This document shows, piece after piece, positions 1-8,556 of a stretch of 32,319 nt of DNA; the stretch's first letter is position 1; the number at the start of each line of letters is the position of its first letter. A program made the position numbers and the translations under genes. Source of the DNA: Candidatus Hydrogenedentota bacterium (lineage in GTDB: Bacteria; Hydrogenedentota; Hydrogenedentia; Hydrogenedentales; CAILVY01); contig CAILVY010000332.1 of the NCBI GenBank assembly GCA_903837785.1, forward strand, positions 1-32,319, read 5' to 3'. The notes under the pieces were generated by a model. That model searched no databases. It had not been told where the DNA came from and saw nothing but the letters and a program-made list of their open reading frames with translations.

Positions 1-180
1 CGCCTTCGCCTTCCCCTTCCCCTTCGCCTTCGCCTTCACCTTCCCCTTCCCCTTCCCCTTCCCCTTCCCCTTCGCCTTCGCCTTCGCCTTCGCCCTCGCC
101 TTCGCCTTCACCTTCGCCTTCACCTTCGCCTTCACCTTCGCCTTCGCCTTCCCCTTCCCCTTCACCTTCACCCTCGCCTT
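1..180 (-). repeat. Hexanucleotide-type microsatellite coding (Glu-Gly)n
   Basis: On the plus strand this is an uninterrupted alternation of TTC/CTC with GCC/CCC/ACC triplets. In the minus-strand gene frame it reads as about 30 Glu-Gly dipeptides. The frame stays intact across all 180 bases and both Gly and Glu codons vary, so the run is kept as protein and is not just noise. It follows the last Ig-like domain and probably acts as a flexible acidic spacer before a C-terminal domain outside the window. Confidence 0.9.
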
Positions 181-2911
181 CGGCGACGGCAAGAACAGTC
201 ACCTCGACGGAAATTGTGTCGGAGCCGCCCTGTCCATCATCCACCTGAACAAGGAAGCTGTCGACGCCGTTCCAGTCGGGATTTGGGGCGTAGGTAAAGG
301 CGGTTGGCGTCACGTCCGCGCCGGATACAGTTGCGGTGCCGTGACTCGCCTGGGCAGACACGGACCAGGTCAGCGTATCGCCGGCGTCGGGGTCGGTCAC
401 GGCGAGGGCGGGCGGATTCCAGTCAAGGGGCGCACCGTTTTCATACATGGTGACACTGATGGAAGGGCCGGCCTCCTGGCCCTGGAGGAAGCGCTGGACA
501 CGGTTATTTGCGCTGTCCGCCACATAAACCCTGCCGTAGCGGTCCACGGCCACGCCATTCGGCTCGTAGAATTCGCCATTGTCCATGCCGCTGGCGCCCC
601 ACTGCGTGAGGTAGTTACCGTTGGCATCAAACACCTGAATGCGGTTATTGGAGGTATCGGCCACGTACAGGTTGGCCGAAGCGTCCGCGGTAATCCCCGC
701 GGGATAGCAGAAATCGCCCTCGGCCGAGCCATAGCCGCCCCACTGCGCGAGATAGCCGCCGTCGGCGTCGAATTTCTGGATGCGGTTGTTGTACATGTCC
801 GCCACGTACACATTGCCGGACGCGTTCACGGTGAGGCCCATCGGTTCGCTGAACTGTCCGTCGTCCGAGCCATAGCCGCCCCACTGCGCCAGATAGCCGC
901 CGTCGGCGTCAAATTTCTGGATGCGGTAATTGTATCGGTCGCTCACGTACACATTGCCGGATGCGTCCACAGCGACTTTCCCGGGATATGCGAACTGCCC
1001 GTTTTCCGAGCCATAGCCGCCCCACTGCGCGAGATAGCCGCCGTCGGCGTCAAATTTCTGGATGCGGTGATTGTACATATCGGCCACATAGATCTTGCCG
1101 GACGCATCGATGGCCAAGCCGGTCGGGTCCTGGAACTGGCCGTTGTCCGAGCCATAAGCGCCCCATTGCGAGAGATACCCGCCGTCGGCGTCGAATTTCT
1201 GGATGCGGGAATTGTAGGTATCGGCCACATACACGTTGCCGGTCGCGTCCAGCGCCACCGCATTGGGCCAACTGAGTTGGGAATCGCCCGCGCCATAGCC
1301 GCCCCACTGGATTTCGTAGGCGACCGGGCTGCCCGCACTGCCCAGGAGCATGATGGCCGGTGGGTCGTTCAGCGATTCCACGGTCACATTGATCACCATC
1401 GTGGCCACGGCGCCATTTCCGTCATCGACCTGAACACTGAAGCTGTCCGTCCCGTGCCAGTTGGCGTAGGGGGCATAGGAGAAGTCGCCTGGCGCTGATC
1501 CCGAGCCGGAGACCGAGGCGCGCCCGTGGGCGGCGGCACTGGCCAGGGTCCAGGTGAGCGTGTCGCCCTCCACGTCCGTGGCGCTCAGGGCGGGCGCGGC
1601 CCAGGCCACCGGGCTGCCGTCCTCGGACATCGTGACACTCAACGGACCGGTGCCCTGGTCGAAGATCGGCGGGTCGTTGACGGAATTCACGACCACGTTG
1701 ATCGTCACTGTGTCAGTGGCGCCTCCGTCCGATACCTGCACGCTGAAGTTGTCCGTCCCGTTCCATTGAGGGTTTGGCACATAGCTGAATACAGCCGGAG
1801 TCGTGCCCGTGCCGGAGACGTCGGCGGTGCCGTTGGCAGCGGGGCTGGAAACGCTCCATGTCAGCGTGCCGCCTTCGGCATCGGCGGCGTGCAGGGAGGG
1901 GGTGACCCAGGCAACCGGCACGCCGTCTTCGGACATGGTGACACTCAAGGAGTCGCCGGCGTCTTGCGTCTGCACGGTGAATTTCTGTACGCGGTTGTTG
2001 CCGGTGTCCACCACATAGACCGCGCCCTCGGGACTCAGGACCACGCCATCCGGGTCCGAGAACTGACCGTCGCCGGAGCCCGAGCTGCCCCATTCCCCAA
2101 GATAGGCGCCATTGGCATCGAATTTCTGGATGCGGTCGTTCCACGAGTCGCACACGTACACGTTGCCGAATACGTCCGTGCATATGCCCGTGGCACTCGA
2201 GAACTGACCAGGGCCCGAGCCCGTGCTGCCCCATCGGGCGATGAAGACGCCGTCGCGCGTGAATTTCCTGACGCAGTTACTCTCGTTGTCGGTCACATAC
2301 ACACTTCCCGAGGGGCTCACGGCAACCCCCAGCGGATTGCGAAACTGCCCATCCCCGTCGCCATAGCCGCCCCATTGCGTGACGTAGACGCCGTCCGCCG
2401 TGAACTTCTGAATGCGCTTGTTGTTGGCTTCCACCACGTACACGTAGTTATCCCGGTCGACCGCCACGCCGTTCGGGAAATCAAACTGGCCCTCCCCCGT
2501 GCCGTAACTGCCCCACTGGGTAACGAGAGTGCCGCTTTCGTCGAACTTCTTGACCAGGCTGGCGAGCAGGTCTGTCACGTAGACGTTCCCGTCGCCATCC
2601 ACGGCCACACCATAGGCCGCCATAAACCCCCCGAACTGCGTGAGATACGCGCCGTCCTCGTCAAATTTTTCCACCCGGCCATGCTGGGAATCCGAGACGT
2701 AGACGTTGCCGGACTCGTCGAGGGCCGCGTATATGGGGGCGAAGAACTGGCCGTCCCCTGAGCCGTACCCGCCCCACTGGGTTTCGTAGGTGACGCTGTT
2801 GGAGAAGACCTGCAGCACCGGAGGTGTGTTCCCTGCCGAAGCGTTCGGGCACGGTCCCGCGGCCACGAACAACAACACGAGCCCCCACCCCACTGCAAGA
2901 TTCATTCGCAT
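1..2911 (-). CDS. Secreted NHL-repeat / Ig-like protein, C-terminus cut by window edge
   Basis: The frame is open from ATG 2911 to the left edge, giving 970 visible residues and no stop. A GGGAGAGAAG ribosome-binding site sits just before the ATG. Residues 1-26 form a signal peptide. Residues about 43-309 hold six NHL blades (pattern QWGxYGxGxGQF, then GVAVDxxGNVYVxD, then NRIQKF), i.e. a six-bladed propeller. About 319-511 holds two Ig/cadherin-like domains, each starting SVTMSEDGxPVAW and containing a NPxWNGTDxFSVQVxDG-type core. A second six-blade NHL propeller spans about 533-808, a third Ig-like domain about 816-906, and then a (Glu-Gly)n run reaches the edge. NHL propellers bind proteins, carbohydrate or nucleic acid; being exported, this one probably acts outside the cell or on the envelope. 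The ligand is unknown. Family and export are confident, function is not. Confidence 0.9.
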   Translation of the reverse strand, partial: MRMNLAVGWGLVLLFVAAGPCPNASAGNTPPVLQVFSNSVTYETQWGGYGSGDGQFFAPIYAALDESGNVYVSDSQHGRVEKFDEDGAYLTQFGGFMAAYGVAVDGDGNVYVTDLLASLVKKFDESGTLVTQWGSYGTGEGQFDFPNGVAVDRDNYVYVVEANNKRIQKFTADGVYVTQWGGYGDGDGQFRNPLGVAVSPSGSVYVTDNESNCVRKFTRDGVFIARWGSTGSGPGQFSSATGICTDVFGNVYVCDSWNDRIQKFDANGAYLGEWGSSGSGDGQFSDPDGVVLSPEGAVYVVDTGNNRVQKFTVQTQDAGDSLSVTMSEDGVPVAWVTPSLHAADAEGGTLTWSVSSPAANGTADVSGTGTTPAVFSYVPNPQWNGTDNFSVQVSDGGATDTVTINVVVNSVNDPPIFDQGTGPLSVTMSEDGSPVAWAAPALSATDVEGDTLTWTLASAAAHGRASVSGSGSAPGDFSYAPYANWHGTDSFSVQVDDGNGAVATMVINVTVESLNDPPAIMLLGSAGSPVAYEIQWGGYGAGDSQLSWPNAVALDATGNVYVADTYNSRIQKFDADGGYLSQWGAYGSDNGQFQDPTGLAIDASGKIYVADMYNHRIQKFDADGGYLAQWGGYGSENGQFAYPGKVAVDASGNVYVSDRYNYRIQKFDADGGYLAQWGGYGSDDGQFSEPMGLTVNASGNVYVADMYNNRIQKFDADGGYLAQWGGYGSAEGDFCYPAGITADASANLYVADTSNNRIQVFDANGNYLTQWGASGMDNGEFYEPNGVAVDRYGRVYVADSANNRVQRFLQGQEAGPSISVTMYENGAPLDWNPPALAVTDPDAGDTLTWSVSAQASHGTATVSGADVTPTAFTYAPNPDWNGVDSFLVQVDDGQGGSDTISVEVTVLAVAEGEGEGEGEGEGEGEGEGEGEGEGEGEGEGEGEGEGEGEGEGEGEGEGEGEGEGEGEGEG
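490..1335 (-). repeat. 141-bp tandem array encoding the second NHL propeller
   Basis: The conserved block coding for the QWGGYGS segment recurs at 590, 731, 872, 1013, 1154 and 1295, an exact 141-bp (47-residue) period over six blades. Blades at 731, 872 and 1013 are close to identical over long stretches (shared string GCCGCCCCACTGCGC). This indicates recent tandem duplication or gene conversion inside the coding sequence. Confidence 0.85.
1985..2800 (-). repeat. 141-bp-period array encoding the first NHL propeller
   Basis: Equivalent blade positions fall near 2079, 2220, 2361 and 2502, again 141 bp apart. The second blade from the N-terminus is 21 bp (7 residues) short and lacks the YGxGxGQ segment. 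These blades have diverged more from each other than those in the 490-1335 array, so this is probably the older propeller. Confidence 0.75.
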
Positions 2912-3047
2912 TGCTTCTCTCCCGTCCGGGTTCTCCCCGGGCATTCACTCCAATTCCCAAATCGCACCCAGACCACCCGGCCACGACACCGGGCATTCTC
3001 CGGCCGTCTGGCAGTATTGCGCTGCCCGGCGGCGCGTCTTCCGGGAA

Positions 3048-3070
3048 TCTTAACATAATTAGAATAGCAG
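3048..3070 (-). promoter_or_regulatory. AT-rich island, candidate promoter of the NHL gene
   Basis: The 218-bp gap before the NHL gene contains one AT-rich island in otherwise GC-rich DNA. On the minus strand it reads TAAGAT (3053-3048), a weak -10 match, with no convincing -35. It suggests the NHL gene has its own promoter, about 137 bp upstream of its start. The evidence is weak. Confidence 0.25.
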
Positions 3071-3129
3071 AAGAACACACCATGAGCTGCCGCCCTTTCG
3101 AGTTATGCCCTCTGCCTCAGATCCGTGCC

Positions 3130-6100
3130 CTATTTGAACTTGATGGTTTGCACGATGCGTCGATAGAGTCCGCGCTCGAACTCTATGACGAGGGGCTCGT
3201 CGCCGCCGGATTCGACATTCTTCTGCAGACCGTGCACCGCCTCCATGAGGGCGTCAAAGCCCTTCATGGGGATGCCGTTGATGGCGAGGATCTGGTCGCC
3301 GATGCCAATGCCCCACATGTCCATCAATTGCGCACCAATCGTTCCGCCGTCATTGTCAATTTGAATGCCGTCCATGTTGTCCGGGGGCGTGCCGAAGAAT
3401 GCGGCGGCCCTGCCCAGATACTGGCGGCAGCGCGCGGCCTCGCGTTCCATGAAGGGTACGCCTTCTTGAAGCATGAAGCGCAAAGCGTCGACGGGGAACG
3501 TCGTTTCCCTGTGAATGATCTCGGTTTCCTGGAAACGGAAGATGAGGCGGCGCGTCCGGTTCGCTTTGACGATATCGAGGGCGAGCGGCGCGTCCGGATT
3601 GGCCTTGAGGGCCTCCATGGCGGTTTGAACGGCCGCACGCAGGGCCGTTGCATCCGGCGTTTCGGTGCCGTTGAGGCTGCTGATGCGGTCGCCCGCGCGA
3701 AGGCAGAGATACCGAATGGGGCACCAGGGATCCGGAGCGCCCGCCTCGCGGCGTGTGGCGCGCAGCACATTGTCCCTGGCGTCGTCCGGGAGGGCCTGCA
3801 CTATGGTCTGCAGCCCGGAGAGGGCGTTTTGGCGGGTCGTTACGACACGTTGCACGGGAATGCGCACGGGTTCCGCTGCCGACCTCCGTTTCTCGTTTTC
3901 GAGGTCCCGAAGCACTTCGGAGCGCTGTCGCCAGGCCATGGAAGCGTCGCCGGGCAGTTGGTCCGCGGTCCATGGGACCGCCGTCCAGCGCTGAACAATG
4001 CCCTTCTCCGAGAGGCCCACGATCTCCTTTCCGTCCGGGGTGAATCGGGCCGCCACGAGGTGTGCATCATCCGCCTGAAGCACGGCGCATTGGAGCCCAT
4101 TGGCGGCGTCCCAAATCCGTGCCGTTCCATCTGAAGAGGCGGTCACGATGCGCGTTCCGTTTGGCGCATACGAGACACTTGTTATCGGCCCGGCGTGTCC
4201 CCTGAGCGCGGCGAGTTCTTCTCCCGATGCGGCATCCCAGAGCGCGCCGACATTCCCCAGCGAACCGGTGGCCAATCGCGTTCCATCCGGGCTGAAGGCG
4301 GCACAGCTTGGCCTGCACGACTCGTCACCCAGGGAGAACAGCATGGCGCCGCTGTCCACATCCCACATCCTGCTGCCCTGGGCGAAGGTCGAGACCATGC
4401 GCCGGCCGTCTGGGCTGAACACAAGGGCGGAAAAGGCGCCTCCCTTTTCATTTCGCATTTCGAGGAGCGCCTTGCCCGCATGGAGGTCAAAGACGACGGC
4501 GGAATTGGAGCCGCACCTGGCGGCAATCCGCGTGCCGTCCGGTGAAAAAGCGCTTGGACTGATCGGGACGCCTTCCCGCGTGCATTCCGCCACTCGGGAG
4601 CCGGAGTCCATGTCCCATATTCGAAGGACGCCTTTCCAGGAACCCGTGGCCGCGCAGCGGCTGTCCGGGCTGATAACCACGCCCGAAATGTCCTCGGGTT
4701 GTTCGATGGTGACGCCCGAGCGCGCTCCGGACGGAACGTCCCAGAGGAAGAGGTCTTTGGCAATCGAGGTTGCCAGGCGCCGTCCATCCGGCGCGAGGGC
4801 GGCATGGGTCGTCAGATACGGCCTTGCATCAAACAGGACGAGCCGCTCGCCACTATCGGTCCCTCCCGTCAAGACCACGCTCTCATAGAGCAGCTCGCTC
4901 AACGCCACCGCGTTCCCGGCAGGCAGCAGCGTAGTTCCGATTCGGTGGGTGGTCGACAGGAACAGTTGGGTGTCGAAAGGGACAAAGGGCGAGACTTCGA
5001 GCTCGGTGACATCGACGGAAGCCGTGGACAATGTCACCAGCGTTCTTTCATCCCGAATGAACGCTTTCGGGGTGCACCACCCGGCCGGGCCTGTGAATTG
5101 CCCCATGAGTCCGCCCGATTTCACATCCCATACTTTGACAGAGCCATCAAGCGTTCCTGTGGCCACCTGGGACCCATTCGGACTGAACAAGCACGAAGAG
5201 ACATGGTCACCGGCACCCGCAAGGGTTGAGAATTCCTTGCCGGCGTCAATGTCCCATATCTTGACCGCTGAGACGGCGCCCTCGCCGACGATCAGCAATG
5301 TAGCCAGGAATCTCCCGTCCTGGCTGAACACGGTTGGCCGGTGGTTCTCGCAGGCAAGGAGTTGCTGTCCCGTCTCCAGATTCCATACCCGGGTGCTGTT
5401 GTACGGGGAGGACGAAGCGAGCCGCGCCCCATTTGGACTGAAGAGTGCCCGGCTGACAACGCCGGAACCGGTCCGGAGCGTTTTCCACTTCATCATGGTT
5501 CCGGTGTCCCAGACAGTCACCCGGTCATCTCTTCCGGAGGCGGTTACGAGGCGCCTCGCGGCGCTGTTGAAAACCGCGATCGACGCTGTACTTGCGGCGC
5601 CGCCGGTCTCCAACAGCGCTTTTTCATCGCCGGTGTCGGCGTCCCAGGCCTTCATGTCGCCCGTTTCCGAGATGGTCAAGACCCATTTTCCGTCGGGGCT
5701 GAATTCCTTCACAGGACTGGGAAGGGTGGCTGTCTTGCTGCCTGTATGCACATTCCAGATGTTGCATTGTCCGCTCGTTTTGGGCAGGGTGAACCAACGC
5801 GAACCATCGTTGCTGAAGGAGCCCATTCTCCAGGCTTCGCCTTCCGGCATTTTGATCCCCCAGTCCGTGAGTTCTTTGCCACTGAGCGCATCCCAGACTC
5901 TCACGGTTCTTTCTTTTTCAAACACGGCCATGATGCGCGTGAGGTCTGCGTCGCACTTCAGGTCGTTGCAGTCCGTGATATCCACGCTGGCGAGTTTCTT
6001 CCCCGTCGCGACCTCCCAGACGGCCGCCGTGTTCTCGGTCGAGACAGTCATGACCCGCAACCCGTCACTGCTCAGGCAGGGGGGCTCTGTGCTGGGGAAC

Positions 6101-7989
6101 GTCTGCAGCGCCTGATCGCACGCGTGCAGGAGACAACCCCATTCCCAGTTGCGCCGTTTTTCGGAGGTCTTCCAGAGCAATTCCCGGGCCGAGTCAAATT
6201 GCCGGTTTTCCACATAGGTCTGCGTGAGCATGATGTTCGCGGAGTACGACTGGGCTTCGGCCTGCTCCTGTGCGGCTTCGGCCTGCTTGCGTGCGGCTTC
6301 GGCTTCCAGTCGCAGATGATGTTGTTCGCCCGCCCGGCGATACTCGCGCACTGCCACGAGGGCCGTGGCCAGGATCAGTCCGATGAAGCAACAAGAGATG
6401 AGAAGGAACTGGCGGCGGCGCCGTTTGTTCCTTTCGGCGGCGCGCGCTGCCTCTTCCGCCGCCTCCATCATTTGGCGCCTGGCCAGTTCCTCTTTTCGGC
6501 GCTCTTCGAGGTTTCTCAGGCGTCCGGCGATTTCACGGGCGCTCTGCAATCGGTTCTCAGGCCTGCCATCCACGCAGAGAGCGATGTCGTCGCGCAGCAA
6601 TGCATCCGCAACATCCCGTTCCCATCCCGGAGCAATCACCCGGCTGAAATCGGCGATGACCATCTGATACAGTAGGACGCCCAACGCGTAGATGTCCGAA
6701 AGGGTGGTGGGCGGCCTGCCCTCAATCAATTCGGGGGCCATGTACATTCTCGTGCCGCTGGTCGAACTGGAGGTTGATGCAACGAGGGTCTGGGTCAGTC
6801 CGGCGGCCGTGATTCCCTGCGCATGCAGGGCTTCGGGATTGGTGATCAGGCCGATGCCAAAATCCGTCAAGCGGACCAGCGGGCGCCGTGCCTTGTTCGG
6901 CCCGGTGTCTTCGAAGATCAGGAGGTTCTCGGGCTTGATGTCTTTGTGGAGCACCCCGATACTGTGCGCCGCTGCCAGGGCCTCGGCCGCCTGCGCCACG
7001 AGGTCAAGGCGCAGTTCCAGCGGGACGGCGGCCAATCCGCCGTGGGCCTCTGCCCACGCCTTCAGGTCCCCACCCTCGGTGTATTCCGCCTCCAGGAAAT
7101 AGGGTGGCTTGTCGAATTGCCAGTCGAGGACCCGGGCAATATCGTTGCGCACGCCGAGGGCTTCTTTGAGAAGGCGGAAGAGCACAACCTCGCGCTTGAG
7201 TCCGCGCACGCGTTCGCTTTCAAAGCAGAACTTGAAGACCCGCTGTTCATGAGTCGTCGCGTGGACCGCCCGCCAGACTTCGCCGAAACCGCCCTTGCCC
7301 AACTGCCGCTCGAGTTGCCAGTGCTCCCGTCCGGGCACCGCCAATCCAACCGCAGGCCGCCAGCCGAGCGTATCCTCCTCGCCCGGCGCCACCACGCGCG
7401 ACGCCTTCTCCGAGCCGCGCGGCGTGGTCAACGGCGAGAGGCCCTCGAACCCCGCCTCACAGACCTCGATGGCGTCGTCAAACCCTTGGAGATGATAGGC
7501 GCCGTGCGCGCGCCATTCGATGCACGCCCCGAACTCGTCACAGCCAAGCCGCTGCCGGGCGCTATTGAAGACCGAGGCGGACATCAGGAGTTGCCCGGGG
7601 AGCGCGAGCGACTGGATGCGCGCCGTGAGGTCCACGGCAAGTCCTTCCACCCGTAGCGCGGTTTCCATCGCGAGGGATTCGGTGACTTCGCCCACATGGA
7701 TGCCGACGCGCACTTTGGGGAGTTCCGAGTCGCCCCCGTGGACCCGTTGCAGGCGCAAGCCGAAGGCCACCGCCGCGCTGGGGATTTCAAAGGTCAGGAA
7801 GCAGCCGTCGCCCGCCCAGTCAACCACACGCCCGCCGTACTCCTCCCGGAACTGATCGACGAGAAGGCGGTGCCGCGCGATGCGTTCTCCTGCAACCAGG
7901 TCGCCCTGATCCGCTTTCAGCCGGGTGGAACCCACAAGGTCGGTGAAGACGAGGGTCAGCAGGCGAGCAGTTCCCGAGACAATGTTCAT
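3130..7989 (-). CDS. Class III nucleotide cyclase - Ser/Thr kinase - WD40 - PDZ transmembrane fusion
   Basis: This 1619-residue signalling protein starts at ATG 7989 behind a GGAGGGGAGG ribosome-binding site. Residues 8-170 are a class III cyclase domain with both metal-site Asp residues (D17 in FTD, D61 in GDG); the usual transition-state Asn is Asp (D120) and R124 is kept. Residues 224-480 are a Hanks-type kinase: glycine loop GKGGFGEV (231-238), K253, E267, HKD (348-350, Arg of HRD replaced by Lys), N355, DFG (376-378), APE (418-420). A charged coiled-coil leads to one membrane helix (about 527-550). About 14-15 WD40-like repeats follow (about 640-1330), enough for two propellers, then two PDZ-like domains to the C-terminus (GDRISSLNG and GDQILAING cores). 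Expected topology is cyclase and kinase inside, WD40/PDZ outside. It lies 99 bp downstream of a cyclic-nucleotide-binding gene, suggesting an operon. Confidence 0.92.
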   Translation of the reverse strand: MNIVSGTARLLTLVFTDLVGSTRLKADQGDLVAGERIARHRLLVDQFREEYGGRVVDWAGDGCFLTFEIPSAAVAFGLRLQRVHGGDSELPKVRVGIHVGEVTESLAMETALRVEGLAVDLTARIQSLALPGQLLMSASVFNSARQRLGCDEFGACIEWRAHGAYHLQGFDDAIEVCEAGFEGLSPLTTPRGSEKASRVVAPGEEDTLGWRPAVGLAVPGREHWQLERQLGKGGFGEVWRAVHATTHEQRVFKFCFESERVRGLKREVVLFRLLKEALGVRNDIARVLDWQFDKPPYFLEAEYTEGGDLKAWAEAHGGLAAVPLELRLDLVAQAAEALAAAHSIGVLHKDIKPENLLIFEDTGPNKARRPLVRLTDFGIGLITNPEALHAQGITAAGLTQTLVASTSSSTSGTRMYMAPELIEGRPPTTLSDIYALGVLLYQMVIADFSRVIAPGWERDVADALLRDDIALCVDGRPENRLQSAREIAGRLRNLEERRKEELARRQMMEAAEEAARAAERNKRRRRQFLLISCCFIGLILATALVAVREYRRAGEQHHLRLEAEAARKQAEAAQEQAEAQSYSANIMLTQTYVENRQFDSARELLWKTSEKRRNWEWGCLLHACDQALQTFPSTEPPCLSSDGLRVMTVSTENTAAVWEVATGKKLASVDITDCNDLKCDADLTRIMAVFEKERTVRVWDALSGKELTDWGIKMPEGEAWRMGSFSNDGSRWFTLPKTSGQCNIWNVHTGSKTATLPSPVKEFSPDGKWVLTISETGDMKAWDADTGDEKALLETGGAASTASIAVFNSAARRLVTASGRDDRVTVWDTGTMMKWKTLRTGSGVVSRALFSPNGARLASSSPYNSTRVWNLETGQQLLACENHRPTVFSQDGRFLATLLIVGEGAVSAVKIWDIDAGKEFSTLAGAGDHVSSCLFSPNGSQVATGTLDGSVKVWDVKSGGLMGQFTGPAGWCTPKAFIRDERTLVTLSTASVDVTELEVSPFVPFDTQLFLSTTHRIGTTLLPAGNAVALSELLYESVVLTGGTDSGERLVLFDARPYLTTHAALAPDGRRLATSIAKDLFLWDVPSGARSGVTIEQPEDISGVVISPDSRCAATGSWKGVLRIWDMDSGSRVAECTREGVPISPSAFSPDGTRIAARCGSNSAVVFDLHAGKALLEMRNEKGGAFSALVFSPDGRRMVSTFAQGSRMWDVDSGAMLFSLGDESCRPSCAAFSPDGTRLATGSLGNVGALWDAASGEELAALRGHAGPITSVSYAPNGTRIVTASSDGTARIWDAANGLQCAVLQADDAHLVAARFTPDGKEIVGLSEKGIVQRWTAVPWTADQLPGDASMAWRQRSEVLRDLENEKRRSAAEPVRIPVQRVVTTRQNALSGLQTIVQALPDDARDNVLRATRREAGAPDPWCPIRYLCLRAGDRISSLNGTETPDATALRAAVQTAMEALKANPDAPLALDIVKANRTRRLIFRFQETEIIHRETTFPVDALRFMLQEGVPFMEREAARCRQYLGRAAAFFGTPPDNMDGIQIDNDGGTIGAQLMDMWGIGIGDQILAINGIPMKGFDALMEAVHGLQKNVESGGDEPLVIEFERGLYRRIVQTIKFK

Positions 7990-8088
7990 CCGCCCTCCCC
8001 TCCAGGCTCACAACGCTTTCACACACGCAAGAGCCGCTGGAGACTTCTGGAATTCCCCCGAGTCAGTCCCCGTCCGGTCCGGCGTTCC

Positions 8089-8556
8089 CTATCGCTTTTT
8101 CGCGTTTCCGAACAGGTTCTCTTCCCGGCGCCAGGCACTTTGGGCAATGATACGCTTCAGCGTGGCCATTTCCTCTTCCGTGTAGAGCTGCTGCGCAGCC
8201 GCCCCAAGCTCGCGCCAGACAAAAGAGAGGACCGTGCCCCCCACGACCACTTCCACCGTGGCGCTGCGCTGTCCCTGCGGGGTGAACAGCTGCACCTCGC
8301 CCAATACGTCGGGCGCCTCGACGTGCTTCACCACGTCCGGCTTCTCTTCCGTGCGCACCTGCACCATGCCCTCCAGGATCACACAACCTGTCCCCGTATC
8401 ATGATCACCCTGGACGAACAGCTTTTCGCAGCGCGACGTGTCCCTGGTCTCCGAGACCCACAGCAGAATCATCACGAAACGTTGCTGCATGGATTCCGGC
8501 AGAGCTTTGACCAGCGGCGTATCGAGGACCCTCTCCCGGATCATTTTCAAGTGCAT
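8089..8556 (-). CDS. Stand-alone cyclic-nucleotide-binding domain protein
   Basis: The product has 155 residues. ATG 8556 is chosen because GGGAGGT lies at proper spacing before it; an in-frame ATG 16 codons upstream lacks a site. The whole protein is one cNMP-binding fold with flanking helices. The phosphate-binding cassette is intact: LGEVQLF (G86-E87) and RSA (R97-S98-A99). No helix-turn-helix follows, unlike Crp/Fnr regulators; the C-terminus (about 120-155) is one charged helix. It is cytoplasmic (no signal peptide) and precedes the cyclase-kinase gene by 99 bp on the same strand. A reasonable inference is that it senses the nucleotide made by that cyclase and acts by protein contact, perhaps as regulator or substrate of the kinase. 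Family is confident, partner is inferred. Confidence 0.85.
   Translation of the reverse strand: MHLKMIRERVLDTPLVKALPESMQQRFVMILLWVSETRDTSRCEKLFVQGDHDTGTGCVILEGMVQVRTEEKPDVVKHVEAPDVLGEVQLFTPQGQRSATVEVVVGGTVLSFVWRELGAAAQQLYTEEEMATLKRIIAQSAWRREENLFGNAKKR

Noticed and set aside
590..1435. CRISPR-like array
   Set aside because: The regular 141-bp repeats are in-frame NHL blades with no short spacers and no cas genes nearby.
341..2761. Long plus-strand open frames (341-1498 and 1526-2761)
   Set aside because: They are antisense images of the NHL propellers; the minus frame gives a signal peptide, clean NHL blades and Ig-like domains, while the plus frames give His/Arg/Ala-rich repeats without family signature.
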